DNA from: Microseira sp041929235
GTDB lineage: Bacteria; Cyanobacteriota; Cyanobacteriia; Cyanobacteriales; Aerosakkonemataceae
NCBI RefSeq assembly: GCF_041929235.1
Contig: NZ_JBHFNP010000352.1
Span: forward strand, 1 to 64,000
Length of the DNA: 64,000 nucleotides
Direction of reading: 5' to 3'
The notes under the pieces were generated by a model. It ran no database searches. It saw nothing but the letters and a program-made list of their open reading frames with translations, and was not told where the DNA came from. A program made the position numbers and the translations under genes. Of this stretch, positions 16,242 to 24,142 are shown in pieces; the stretch's first letter is position 1, and each line of letters starts with the position of its first letter.

Positions 16242-17363
16242 ATGTTGCAGTCTCCTTTCAAGGTTTGCATTATTTTGGGAACTCGTCCGGAAGCGATTAA
16301 ACTAGCGCCGGTGATTCAACAGTTCAAGAGTTGGCGCAGCTTTGACACGCAAGTGGTTTTAACCGGACAGCATCGCGAAATGGTCGATCAAGTGATGCAA
16401 CTGTTCGAGTTAAGCGCGGATTACGATTTGGAGATCATGCAGCAAAAACAAACGCTGACGGATATTACTTGTAAAAGTTTGCAAGGTTTAGAAAGATTAT
16501 TTAAGCAATTGCAGCCTCAAGTCGTGTTGGTGCAGGGAGATACGACGACGGCGTTTGCAGCAACGCTAGCGGCTTTTTACCAAAAAATTCCTGTAGGACA
16601 TGTAGAAGCAGGGCTAAGGACGGATAATATATATAATCCTTATCCCGAAGAAGCAAACCGGCGGCTGATTTCCCAGCTGGCACAGTTGCACTTTGCCCCT
16701 ACATCCCGTTCTGTAGAACACCTGAAACGTTCTGGTATCTTGGGGGAAATTCACCAAACTGGTAATACGGTGATCGATGCTTTGTTAGCGGTGGCGCAAC
16801 GTCAGCCAGAATGTAACGTTCCTGGTTTAGATTGGCAGAAGTATCGGGTGATGCTATCTACGGTTCACAGACGGGAAAACTGGGGTGAACCGCTGCGAGA
16901 TATTGGGAAGGGATTTTTACAGATTTTAGATAAGTTTCCCGATACGGCGTTGTTGTTACCTCTGCATCGCAATCCTACGGTGCGAGAACCGCTACAGGAG
17001 ATATTGGGGAATCATCCTAGAGCTTTTTTAACTGAACCTTTGGATTATGGGGAATTGGTGGGTGCGATTGGGCGTTGTTATTTATTGTTAACGGATTCGG
17101 GTGGGTTGCAGGAGGAAGCACCCAGTTTGGGGAAACCTGTTTTGGTGTTGCGGGAAAATACCGAACGTCCGGAGGCGGTTGAGGCGGGTACTGCTAAGCT
17201 GATTGGTACTACTCCTGGCGGGATTTTGGCTGCGGCGACCCAGTTGTTGACTAATGAAGTTGTTTATCAATCTATGGCGACGGCGGTTAATCCGTTTGGG
17301 GATGGTCATGCGGCGGAACGGATTTTAAAGATTGTGGAGGATTATTGTTTGAGGGGGGGATGA
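16242..17363 (+). CDS. wecB: UDP-N-acetylglucosamine 2-epimerase, non-hydrolysing
   Basis: This enzyme interconverts UDP-GlcNAc and UDP-ManNAc in the cytoplasm, feeding cell-surface polysaccharide synthesis. The 373-residue length matches the family. Conserved pieces include the N-terminal GTRPEAIKLAPV, the QGDTTTAFA and GHVEAGLRT loops, a VLSTVHRRENWG segment and the C-terminal DSGGLQEEAP and LRENTERPEA motifs that hold the UDP group. No polysaccharide operon is attached, so it acts from a stand-alone locus here. Confidence 0.93.
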   Translation: MLQSPFKVCIILGTRPEAIKLAPVIQQFKSWRSFDTQVVLTGQHREMVDQVMQLFELSADYDLEIMQQKQTLTDITCKSLQGLERLFKQLQPQVVLVQGDTTTAFAATLAAFYQKIPVGHVEAGLRTDNIYNPYPEEANRRLISQLAQLHFAPTSRSVEHLKRSGILGEIHQTGNTVIDALLAVAQRQPECNVPGLDWQKYRVMLSTVHRRENWGEPLRDIGKGFLQILDKFPDTALLLPLHRNPTVREPLQEILGNHPRAFLTEPLDYGELVGAIGRCYLLLTDSGGLQEEAPSLGKPVLVLRENTERPEAVEAGTAKLIGTTPGGILAAATQLLTNEVVYQSMATAVNPFGDGHAAERILKIVEDYCLRGG

Positions 17364-17369
17364 GAAGAT

Positions 17370-17412
17370 TGATTGAACCGCAGAGACGCAGAGGACGCAG
17401 AGGGAAGAGTGG
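17370..17412. repeat. Degenerate GAACCGCAGAGACGCAGAG repeat
   Basis: This low-complexity repeat (purine-rich CGCAGAG units after GAACCG) recurs at about 18131 and 55624 and in weaker form near 47830. All copies lie in intergenic DNA just after coding sequences. It is one of the dispersed repeat families of this genome. Confidence 0.7.
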
Positions 17413-17526
17413 GGAGAGAGTGTCGCTTTCTTCTGTTCGCGTTCTTCGTGTCTTCGCGGTTAAATTATTAGAAGTTATACAAAGCCTGCCTTCGCAGGCT
17501 TGAATGTTATCAATTCTGGAGTGGCT

Positions 17527-18102
17527 ATGTCTAAGCGCAAAAAGCACAATCTCCAATGGGTTAAGCAAACTCTTGAGCTAAAAGAAGATCATAATTGGAA
17601 GTCACAACCGGGTACTAAGATTTTTGTGGCTGGGCGAGGTGCGTTGCGGTTTGATGTCCCCGCAGATTGGTATTTTGAACCGCAGGAGAAGTCGTTCCGG
17701 TTTCTGGATAAAAAGCCACCCGATGATGATTGTTGTTTGGAGGCTTCGTTTAATTTACTTCCGCCTGGGGATTGGGCAGATTTTCCTCTGGTGCCTCTAT
17801 TAAGGAAGGTGGTTGAAGAAGATAGCCGAGATGCGATTGAGAAGGGGGAAATTATTCGATTAAAGCGCCAAACTGCCCGTTTAGTCTGGACTCAGTTCAA
17901 GTTTATTGACCCTAAAGAACACCGGGAAGCTTATTCTCGTATTTGTATTGGGTTGGGTTCTAATGTTCAATGTCTGATTACTTTTGACTTTTGGGTAGAT
18001 GATGCTGAGCGGGTTACGCCTGTGTGGGATACTGTGATGGATTCGGTAGTTCTCGGTTTATTTATCCGCGATCCGCGTACTGGGTTTGCTTTTCCTGATT
18101 AG
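17527..18102 (+). CDS. Conserved-looking hypothetical protein
   Basis: This soluble protein of 191 residues starts at MSKRKKHNLQ (17527) rather than at 17500, where repeat-derived sequence would be included. It has a Lys-rich N terminus and beta-strand-rich middle (IFVAGRGALRFDVPADWYFE) and aromatic-rich segments, and ends FIRDPRTGFAFPD. The pattern of a short basic leader plus a single alpha/beta domain is consistent with an ordinary cytoplasmic protein. I do not recognise the family and offer no function. Confidence 0.65.
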   Translation: MSKRKKHNLQWVKQTLELKEDHNWKSQPGTKIFVAGRGALRFDVPADWYFEPQEKSFRFLDKKPPDDDCCLEASFNLLPPGDWADFPLVPLLRKVVEEDSRDAIEKGEIIRLKRQTARLVWTQFKFIDPKEHREAYSRICIGLGSNVQCLITFDFWVDDAERVTPVWDTVMDSVVLGLFIRDPRTGFAFPD

Positions 18103-18130
18103 AGTTGGTGTTGCGAGTGCGATCGCTTTA

Positions 18131-18172
18131 TTGAACCGCCAAGACGCCAAGAACGCCAAGGAAGAGAGGGAA
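18131..18172. repeat. Copy of the GAACCGC dispersed repeat
   Basis: GAACCGCCAAGACGCCAAG with following AACGCCAAGGAAG is a variant of the repeat at 17370 and 55624, lying between two convergent genes. Confidence 0.6.
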
Positions 18173-18199
18173 GGGAGAGCGATCGCACTTTAATCTGCG

Positions 18200-18619
18200 T
18201 TATTCTTCTGGTGGATGCCAGCCAGCATTTACCCACTGACCCCTAACTGTTACAGCAATTTTATTGTTTAATTTTAAAGCTATGACCGTTGCACGACCGC
18301 AGTCTGTCAATCCCATAATTTCTGTGCCGTCTTCACTCCAGGTAAAATGTTGCAACCATTGTTGAGTGCGCGGATTAAATAACTTAACGCGAGTGTTTGT
18401 AACGGGATCTAAGGCATCGGTTTGGGTTCCTTTGTAGTTATTACACAGACTACAAGCAAGCCAAAGATTTTCTTCATCGTCAGTTCCACCTCTTGCCTTG
18501 GGAATGATATGCTCAATTTCTAATATGCCCAGAATGTACTGTTGCCAACTGCGACAATAACCGCAGCGGTTTTGAGCTTGTACCCGGACTCTAGCACGGA
18601 CTTCATCAGAAATTGTCAT
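18200..18619 (-). CDS. HNH endonuclease-family protein
   Basis: The 139-residue protein has a full HNH fold: zinc ligands C19 and C22 (CGYC), the catalytic region EIEHIIPKARGGTDDE with His37, the NLWLACSLCNNYKG segment with C56 and C59. HNH proteins cut or nick DNA; some act as toxins or homing nucleases. It follows the small CopG-like protein gene by five bases, and the same pair occurs again, broken, at 20.8-21.4 kb. This conserved pairing suggests a nuclease with a partner regulator. The last 60 residues form an extra beta-rich domain of unknown role. Confidence 0.85.
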   Translation of the reverse strand: MTISDEVRARVRVQAQNRCGYCRSWQQYILGILEIEHIIPKARGGTDDEENLWLACSLCNNYKGTQTDALDPVTNTRVKLFNPRTQQWLQHFTWSEDGTEIMGLTDCGRATVIALKLNNKIAVTVRGQWVNAGWHPPEE

Positions 18620-18624
18620 TGATG

Positions 18625-18996
18625 TTATCCTTTTAATGGTTCGAGTAAGCCGCGCCGTACCGCCTCATTTAATGCTTGAGCTTGTCGCAGAAGTCTATCT
18701 TCATAAATGTGGATGAGTGCCTGCAATTCGTCACGTTCTGTTAATGCAATTGTACCGGATTGTTGCAGGTCTAATAATTCAGTCAATCTTTGTTCTTGAA
18801 TGGGTGGTAGCCTCAGTTGCGTTAGGGCAATTACTTCTGAGTCAGACAGTGCGGATACTGGTTTTGTAGTTGGTAACAGTAAAAGTTCAATCGTTTCTGC
18901 TAAAATTTCAGCTACACTGCGGTGTTGTAGCTGTGCAAGTCTTTCTGCTTGTTGATAGACTTCATCTGGCAGATTCAGGGTGATTGGGGTACTCAT
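18625..18996 (-). CDS. CopG/antitoxin-like partner of the HNH protein
   Basis: The 123-residue protein begins MSTPITLNLPDEVYQQAERLAQ, a ribbon-helix-helix-like start in which the strand would bind DNA. The C-terminal half is helical and charged (ALTERDELQALIHIYEDRLLRQAQAL). I chose ATG 18996; the frame extends to 19017. It sits immediately before the HNH gene in the same operon. Its paralog at 21.0-21.4 kb keeps the same neighbour. The role as an antitoxin or transcription repressor is inferred from position and N-terminal motif only. Confidence 0.65.
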   Translation of the reverse strand: MSTPITLNLPDEVYQQAERLAQLQHRSVAEILAETIELLLLPTTKPVSALSDSEVIALTQLRLPPIQEQRLTELLDLQQSGTIALTERDELQALIHIYEDRLLRQAQALNEAVRRGLLEPLKG

Positions 18997-19049
18997 AGGT
19001 GAAAAGAGATCGCACAATTTTTTCTATTCTGGCACATTAGCTTTATAGA

Positions 19050-19106
19050 GCGATCGCCTACCTGAAACATACACTGCATCGCTAGCCTCTAAAATGAATA
19101 GCGATA
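19050..19106. repeat. Dispersed 57-bp HIP1-ended repeat, copy 1
   Basis: Begins at a GCGATCGC and ends at GCGATA, with CTACCTGAAACAT and GCCTCTAAAATGAATA between. Further copies are at 21463-21520 and 22126-22185, with partial ones near 20880 and 26138. The copies mark junctions of the duplicated nuclease modules. Confidence 0.8.
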
Positions 19107-19168
19107 CGGCTGACGCCACACTTCGTGACCGGGTAGCGTGCGGTCGGCATATCGCTTTCTCTCTATTT

Positions 19169-19816
19169 CTACACTTGCTGAAATTGGCTTACTAACCACG
19201 TTGCTACTTGTGACTGATCTGGTTGTCTGCTACGTTCTAATGCTTCTTCTAATACAGAGATAGCTAACTCTGGTAATGCCTGAGATTGATAAATCCGCCG
19301 ACTTCCACCATCGGCTAAGATTTCAAATGCCAAAACTTTGGCTTTTTGGACATCTACTATCCAATATTCATCCACTTTTAATTCTTCATACAATAACCGC
19401 TTCTCACCTTTATCATCGGATAAAGTAGTATCAGCAATTTCACTTGCTAAATTAGGCGGTAAGAATTGATCGAGATCGACAACGGAACTTCCTGTAGGTG
19501 CTGATTGAACTCTCTCTCTTAAGTAATAAGATATATCGGGTTGAGATTCCCGCACGCCTGTTTTACGATAGCTACAATTTACCAGTCCTCGATGAGGAAT
19601 GCCTTTGAAGGCACAAAATAGATTTACCGCTAAGTAAATGATTCCATTATCGTTTGCATTGTCAGGCCCTACTGCCATTGTTTCAATCCTCATTTGTCCG
19701 TTGTGGTAGTAGCACCTAGCTTTTTGATAGGCGGGGTCTTCCGCGATCTGGATAAATTCATTCCAAGTCGCTGTCACCCAGGTATCTGTTGTTAGTTTGT
19801 CTTTGATTGCAATCAT
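19169..19816 (-). CDS. Uma2-family (DUF820) PD-(D/E)XK protein
   Basis: The 215-residue protein has the Uma2 restriction-nuclease-like core: QPDISYYL, the acidic PPNLASEIADTTLSDD segment, LLYEELKVDEYWIVD and a final Ile/Val strand. The metal-binding positions are in E-I-A-D and V-D-E-Y-W. Uma2 genes are greatly expanded in cyanobacteria and often lie next to mobile DNA; their biochemical role is not settled. A close paralog with an added N-terminal domain is at 22222-23217, and both share the same downstream sequence into the 3' end of the gene. Confidence 0.85.
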   Translation of the reverse strand: MIAIKDKLTTDTWVTATWNEFIQIAEDPAYQKARCYYHNGQMRIETMAVGPDNANDNGIIYLAVNLFCAFKGIPHRGLVNCSYRKTGVRESQPDISYYLRERVQSAPTGSSVVDLDQFLPPNLASEIADTTLSDDKGEKRLLYEELKVDEYWIVDVQKAKVLAFEILADGGSRRIYQSQALPELAISVLEEALERSRQPDQSQVATWLVSQFQQV

Positions 19817-19952
19817 GATTAAACCTCTAATACTTTACAATCTTATTTCCACCTCAGAGCTTGCAGGTTTTATTTAATTATATCTGACTTAGGCGAGCGC
19901 TACTCTGTTAAAATCAAATGCGATATGCCAAGGGCTAGCTACGCGATCGCCT

Positions 19953-20288
19953 TTAGTTTGAAGGTCTATTAACTCGAATCAGCATCCCTGTAAGTGTTTC
20001 AAGTAAGGAAATCGCTTGATTAATTCTTGCTGCTTGTCTATTCCAGTCATCATCTCGCGAACAAACTATAATACCAGGATCGTTTGGTTGTAATTGATGT
20101 AATCAGATAAAATGACGCCGATTCAGAGTTAAAACGGCTCGATTTTGGGTCGTTGCAAAAGCTAGTACTTCTTCATCAGGAAGTCCAGCGTTTCCTGCTT
20201 CTTGAACTGTGATTACATCATGCCCTAAATCTCTTAGTATTTCCACAACTCTTCGAGGAAATTGTTCATCTGCGTATAAAGCTGCCAC
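19953..20288 (-). pseudogene. DUF5615-type PIN-like toxin, broken by an internal stop
   Basis: The first 61 residues (ALYADEQFPRRVVEIL, VLTLNRRHF) are a clear DUF5615 PIN-like domain, but a TGA at 20103-20105 stops the frame. The same frame continues past it for another 49 codons to TAA 19953-19955, including IIVCSRDDDWNRQAARI, the expected C terminus of the family. The full product would have 111 codons. DUF5615 proteins pair with DUF433 proteins as putative toxin-antitoxin modules; the DUF433 partner here, three bases upstream, is intact. Inactivation of the toxin with retention of the antitoxin is a common decay path. Confidence 0.8.
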
Positions 20289-20291
20289 GGG

Positions 20292-20618
20292 TTAATCTTC
20301 CTCGTTTTCTCGGATTGCTGTGTCGATTTCTTCAGAGTGCGCTTCAGCATAAACCCAAGCATTCACTAGGTCTGCGGCAGATAGAGTGGGATAGTTATAC
20401 AAAAGTTCTGATTCGCTGACGCCTAAGCGACGATAACCCACGAGTACCCAAACGGGAATACGAGTACCTTCGATACAAGCATCGCCACCACAAACTCCTG
20501 GAGTTTTGGTAATTCCACGCCAATTTTTGTTAAGGCTACGTGATAATATTTGGATTAGTTCGGCTTTCTCGGCAGGAGTTAAGGCTAGTAGCTGGATTTC
20601 TAATTCTTGGATAGTCAT
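20292..20618 (-). CDS. DUF433-family antitoxin-like protein
   Basis: The 108-residue protein has the DUF433 pattern GVCGGDACIEGTRIPVW then a second helical unit with YPTLSAADLVNAW. DUF433 is a winged-helix-like small domain usually next to a DUF5615 gene and thought to be the antitoxin. The N-terminal 30 residues add a helical segment seen in longer family members. The downstream partner is broken by a stop, so this is probably an orphan antitoxin. Confidence 0.85.
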   Translation of the reverse strand: MTIQELEIQLLALTPAEKAELIQILSRSLNKNWRGITKTPGVCGGDACIEGTRIPVWVLVGYRRLGVSESELLYNYPTLSAADLVNAWVYAEAHSEEIDTAIRENEED

Positions 20619-20624
20619 GTTTCA

Positions 20625-20659
20625 ACAGTTGACAGTTGACAGTTGACAGTTGACAGTTA
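20625..20659. repeat. Heptamer tandem repeat ACAGTTG x5
   Basis: Five consecutive ACAGTTG units, the last ending in A, lie just upstream of the DUF433 gene. This is a short tandemly repeated heptamer array typical of filamentous cyanobacteria. Confidence 0.9.
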
Positions 20660-20841
20660 CCTCTCCCTAAAGCTTATAGGATTGTGAGCGAGGAAAATTA
20701 ATTTTTCCTTTACCCTTAAAAGAGGAAGGCTAACAACCCATTTTTTCTGGTAATTTTTAGGTGATTGAGGTTAAAGAGTTAAAAGGGGGCGATCGCTCTT
20801 TTTTTATTTTATCAAGCTGCTGAAATAGGTAGGTAGCAATC

Positions 20842-21027
20842 TCATAATTTTTTACATCTAGCACGTTGGTTGCACAGAGCGATCGCATACCTAAAAAATA
20901 CACTACGCGATCGCTGTTCTTTCAAACCCAATACATATTTCTGGAGACTGAGACAGTAACCACATTGGTTTCTAGCTTGTGTCCGAACTCGCGTTTTAAC
21001 TTCTTCGGAAATATGACTATAACTCAT
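20842..21027 (-). pseudogene. Truncated HNH endonuclease remnant
   Basis: The N-terminal 35 residues match the HNH protein at 18200-18619 (ISEEVKTRVRTQARNQCGYC versus ISDEVRARVRVQAQNRCGYC), then homology stops and the reading frame runs into HIP1-rich repeat sequence. The catalytic His and second Cys pair are missing. It is a decayed second copy of the HNH gene, still adjacent to the decayed second copy of its partner. Confidence 0.8.
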
Positions 21028-21409
21028 TCAAAGGCTCCATGAGTCCGCGCTGAACTGCTTCTTTGAGCGCAGTAGCTTTCCGCAGCAGTCCTTCTTGATA
21101 AATCTGCATTAAGCTTGACAATTCTATCTGTTCGGCTTCAGTTATAATTCCCTCTTGTTGCCTATTTAACAGATTGCTTAGACGTTTATCCTGCTCTGGT
21201 TCCAATTGCAACTGTGTCAGAGCAATTACTCGATCGTCAGAGAGTCGAGATCCGGATTCAATTAGTTCAGTTTGTCAGCCTAATTCTGGGATTGAAAGTT
21301 TAATTGCATCACTCAGTACATCAGCAATATCGCGGCTGGTTAGTTGTGCCAGTCGTTCAACTTGATGATAGACTTCATCAGGCAAGGTGATAGTGATTTG
21401 GGTACTCAT
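21017..21409 (-). pseudogene. Antitoxin-like HNH partner, broken by an internal stop
   Basis: Translation from ATG 21409 gives MSTQITITLPDEVYHQVERL and so on, a clear paralog of the protein at 18625-18996. A TGA at 21275-21277 (codon 45) interrupts it. The same frame resumes with RLSDDRVIALTQLQLEPEQ and runs to 21017. Upstream sequence is also shared with the intact copy (CTATTCTGGCACATTA). So the region was duplicated and this copy decayed together with the adjoining HNH remnant. Confidence 0.85.
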
Positions 21410-21462
21410 AGATGAAAAGAGATAACACAATTTTTTCTATTCTGGCACATTATCCTTATAGC

Positions 21463-21520
21463 GCGATCGCATACCTGAAAAATCAGCTGCGATCTAGCCT
21501 CTAAAATGAATAGCGATCGC
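21463..21520. repeat. Dispersed HIP1-ended repeat, copy 2
   Basis: GCGATCGCATACCTGAAAAAT at the left and CTCTAAAATGAATAGCGATC at the right, aligned with copies at 19050 and 22126. It is the left flank of a two-gene cassette (21599-22113). Confidence 0.85.
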
Positions 21521-21598
21521 GCTAATTTAAGCAAGTGGTCGATCAAATGATATGTTGACTGAGGTGAGCCTGCATATTTCCGCCTAAATTTTACAAAT

Positions 21599-21946
21599 AT
21601 GACAATTCCTTCGGAAATCTTAGCTCTTATTGACCGACTGAACCAAGAATTAACCCAGATTGAGCAAGAAGCAGCTAGGGGACTCAACCTAACCAGAACG
21701 GCACTATCTCAATTTCCTGAGAATCCTAGACTCGCTCAGTTTTTTACATATTTGAATAATGTTAGTTCCTTGGTAGAAACCTATAAAAGAGAAATTCAGA
21801 TTATGGCTGAGGAAATTTCGCCAGCGGATGTGCCTGCCAATCTCATTCAAGATGCGGGGGAAGATTTAGGTACTTTACTAGGCGTCACCCTAGAAATTAA
21901 GTTACAATTGAGCCAAGTTATTGCTCGCTTGGAGAACTTGTCATGA
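21599..21946 (+). CDS. Helical protein of a two-gene cassette, unknown function
   Basis: The 115-residue protein is almost wholly helical (ALIDRLNQELTQIEQEAARG, LSQVIARLENLS), with coiled-coil-like heptads at both ends. I do not recognise the family. It starts at ATG 21599. Its stop overlaps the start of the next gene by ATGA, so the two are translationally coupled. It lies on the opposite strand to all its neighbours and between two direct repeats, which suggests it entered as a cassette. Confidence 0.65.
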   Translation: MTIPSEILALIDRLNQELTQIEQEAARGLNLTRTALSQFPENPRLAQFFTYLNNVSSLVETYKREIQIMAEEISPADVPANLIQDAGEDLGTLLGVTLEIKLQLSQVIARLENLS

Positions 21947-22113
21947 AACAGTTGCCGAATGACAAAGAACTGGATGAATTGGTGGAAATGGGCAGACTGC
22001 TTGAAGAAAAAGCCAAAAAATTTAGTAATTTAGCAGATAGGTTTGTAAAGAAATATAAAAAACGTTTGCGCGATCGCAGGGAAGCTGTAGGGAAAAAACA
22101 AGAAATGAAGTAG
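21943..22113 (+). CDS. Small Lys-rich helical protein of the two-gene cassette
   Basis: This gene encodes 56 residues. The ATG overlaps the upstream stop (ATGA). The sequence starts MKQLPNDKELDELVEMG and is very basic toward the end (VKKYKKRLRDRREAVGKKQ), with a helical acidic first half. A small basic protein coupled to a helical partner recalls toxin-antitoxin or regulator pairs, but there is no family match I can name. A HIP1 octamer lies within the coding sequence. Confidence 0.55.
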   Translation: MKQLPNDKELDELVEMGRLLEEKAKKFSNLADRFVKKYKKRLRDRREAVGKKQEMK

Positions 22114-22125
22114 GAGTTAGGAGAA

Positions 22126-22185
22126 GCGATCGCATACCCGAAAAATCAACTGCGATTGCTTGCCTCTAAAATTAATAGCGATCGC
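22126..22185. repeat. Dispersed HIP1-ended repeat, copy 3
   Basis: Same unit as 19050 and 21463, in the same orientation. It is the right flank of the cassette and is followed by the 3' flank of the HTH-Uma2 gene, which copies the 3' flank of the first Uma2 gene. Confidence 0.85.
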
Positions 22186-22221
22186 ATAGTGTGCCGTAGG
22201 CATATCGCTTTCTCTCTATTT

Positions 22222-23217
22222 CTACACTTGCTGAAATTGGGTTAATAACCAGTTTCCTACTTGTGACTGATCTGGCTGTCGGCTGCGTTCTAATGCTTCT
22301 TCTAATAAAGAGAAAGTTAACCCCGGTATTATCTGAGATTGATAAATCCGCCGACTTCCACCATCGGCTAAAATTTCAAATGCCACAATTTCGGCTTTTT
22401 GTACATCTACTACCCAATACTCATCTACTTTTAGTTCTTCATATAGTAACCGTTTCTCACCTTTATCATCGGCTAAAGTAGTATCGACAATTTCAATCGC
22501 TAAATTAGGCGGTGAGGATTGAGCGAGTTCGACAATAGAACTACCCGTAGGTGCTGATTGAACTTTTTCACCTAAATAATAAGATGTATCTGGCTGAGCT
22601 TCTAGCACACCCGTTTGTCGATAGCTACAGTTAACCAGTCCCCGATGAGGAATGCTTTTGAGGGTACAGAATAGATTGATAGCAAATGTCATTATTCCAT
22701 GCTGGCTGGCGCGATCGCACCCAACTGGCATGGTTTCAATCTTCATTTTTCCGTTGTAATAGTAGCCTTTAGCTTTTTGGTATGCGGGGTTTTCAATAAT
22801 TTGGATAAATTCATCCCAACTTGCTGCAACCCCAGTATCTGTTGTTATTTTATCTTTTTTAGATGCTTGTTTTTCACGTTGTGCAGATTGAAAACTATCT
22901 GCACAGACGCTGACTTTACCAATTTGGACAAAACCTTTACCAAAATTTGAGATATTAGAGAATCGAAGCCTCTCCATTGTGGCTCGAAAATTGTTCTTAC
23001 TAACATTTTCCCCTAATACATCTGATATTGTCTTCCACAATTGGGAGCCAACATCCCTAACGTGACCCGGAGTACAACCAAATTCCCGCGCTATTTCCGA
23101 GTACCTCTGACCTTGACAAACTCCCCGCACAATAGCTTGTTGCAGATCGTCCAGATGGTTTCCAGTCTTTGCAAAAACTAAGCGGTCGGCTAGTTTTAAG
23201 ACTTGTTCAATGTTCAT
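22222..23217 (-). CDS. HTH domain fused to Uma2-family PD-(D/E)XK protein
   Basis: This protein of 331 residues has an N-terminal helical domain (about 1-85: VLKLADRLVFAKTGNHLDDLQ, then YSEIAREFGCTPGHVRDVGSQLWK) of the type found at the N terminus of cyanobacterial NACHT, NB-ARC and WD40 conflict proteins (vWA-MoxR-associated HTH). A linker of about 30 residues follows. Residues about 115-331 are a Uma2 domain closely similar to the gene at 19169 (QPDTSYYL, PPNLAIEIVDTTLADD, LKVDEYWVVD). The short Uma2 lacks the HTH part. Such an HTH domain is thought to be an adaptor or DNA-binding part of defence proteins, so fusion to a Uma2 nuclease fold is notable. Confidence 0.8.
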   Translation of the reverse strand: MNIEQVLKLADRLVFAKTGNHLDDLQQAIVRGVCQGQRYSEIAREFGCTPGHVRDVGSQLWKTISDVLGENVSKNNFRATMERLRFSNISNFGKGFVQIGKVSVCADSFQSAQREKQASKKDKITTDTGVAASWDEFIQIIENPAYQKAKGYYYNGKMKIETMPVGCDRASQHGIMTFAINLFCTLKSIPHRGLVNCSYRQTGVLEAQPDTSYYLGEKVQSAPTGSSIVELAQSSPPNLAIEIVDTTLADDKGEKRLLYEELKVDEYWVVDVQKAEIVAFEILADGGSRRIYQSQIIPGLTFSLLEEALERSRQPDQSQVGNWLLTQFQQV

Positions 23218-23443
23218 CGGTCGAGTAAATTTAGTAATTTTACTTATTATAATCTAACATTTTCCTACTTTTTCCTATTTAACCGACATTTTCCTACTTT
23301 TTCCGTCAAAAATATTTCGTATTTTAATCTAATAATATTTTACGAATTTTCACGAATGTACAAAAATTAAATTTTGCCAGAGCATGTTTGTATAAAATAA
23401 GAATGCGATCGCTCAACTCATTTACTTACCCAACTACTCAAAC

Positions 23444-23806
23444 TCAGACTGGTGGACGACGAATTCTGGTCTGTATTTCATCTGCAACTACTAAACAACC
23501 TTGCAGACTTTCTAATGGTTGTTCGCTCAAAACACGAGAAAGAAGATTTAGCACCGCCTGACGGCTACGACTACGGGGACGCAACAATAAGATACCGGGA
23601 TGACTTCCTGGTGGAAAACGGCGAACATCGGAAAAATCTAAGTCAAGGGTGATAAAAAAACGCCCCTCAGCACAAGCCTGTTGCCATACAACCTCGTCAT
23701 CTGCACCCGATAATCCTTCGTCAGTAACCCGATCGCAATCGTAACCAGCCTGTCGCAGAAACTCGGCGTGGGTGCTACTCAAATTTTCATCCAATTTAAC
23801 CAGCAT
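23444..23806 (-). CDS. DUF5615 PIN-like toxin
   Basis: The 120-residue protein has the whole DUF5615 fold: LDENLSSTHAEFLRQAGYDC with the first acidic residue, DEGLSGADDEVVWQQA, FFITLDLDFSD and a C-terminal strand (GILLLRPRSRS). The PIN-like acidic positions D6, D28, D37 and the D-L-D pair are retained, so RNase activity is possible. It follows a DUF433 gene by six bases. This pair is the intact counterpart of the broken one at 20.0-20.6 kb. Confidence 0.85.
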   Translation of the reverse strand: MLVKLDENLSSTHAEFLRQAGYDCDRVTDEGLSGADDEVVWQQACAEGRFFITLDLDFSDVRRFPPGSHPGILLLRPRSRSRQAVLNLLSRVLSEQPLESLQGCLVVADEIQTRIRRPPV

Positions 23807-23812
23807 TGCAAT

Positions 23813-24043
23813 CTATCTAAGCGGCAACAATTCTTCTTCTCTCGTCAGTGCAGCAGCATAAGCGATCGCTGCTAAAACATTTGCTAAAGTCAATGGTGGA
23901 TATTCTGCCACTATTTCTTCCGGCGTCAGTCCTTCTGCTAGGTTATCAAGGATAACTGAAACCATGATGCGCGTTCCTTTAATGCAAGGTTTCCCGTGGC
24001 AAACCTTGGAGTCAATGCTAATACTTTCTTGCCAGGTTTCCAT
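23813..24043 (-). CDS. DUF433 antitoxin-like protein
   Basis: The protein has about 76 residues with the motif VCHGKPCIKGTRIMVSVILD and a second helical unit EGLTPEEIVAEYPPLT. I chose ATG 24043; a TTG at 24058 would add five residues. It is the first gene of a two-gene operon with the DUF5615 gene and is the likely antitoxin and autoregulator. Confidence 0.85.
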   Translation of the reverse strand: METWQESISIDSKVCHGKPCIKGTRIMVSVILDNLAEGLTPEEIVAEYPPLTLANVLAAIAYAAALTREEELLPLR

Positions 24044-24142
24044 TTTTTTCACCGTCAAGTTTCTCCAAGTCTATCCTAAATTTCAATAAACCTTAAGCTT
24101 TCTAAAGTAAGTATAGCTTCCGCACTACTGACTCGTGGTAGT

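Noticed and set aside
20625..20659. Possible CRISPR or attachment site
   Set aside because: Simple 7-base tandem repeat with no spacers; a common cyanobacterial heptamer array.
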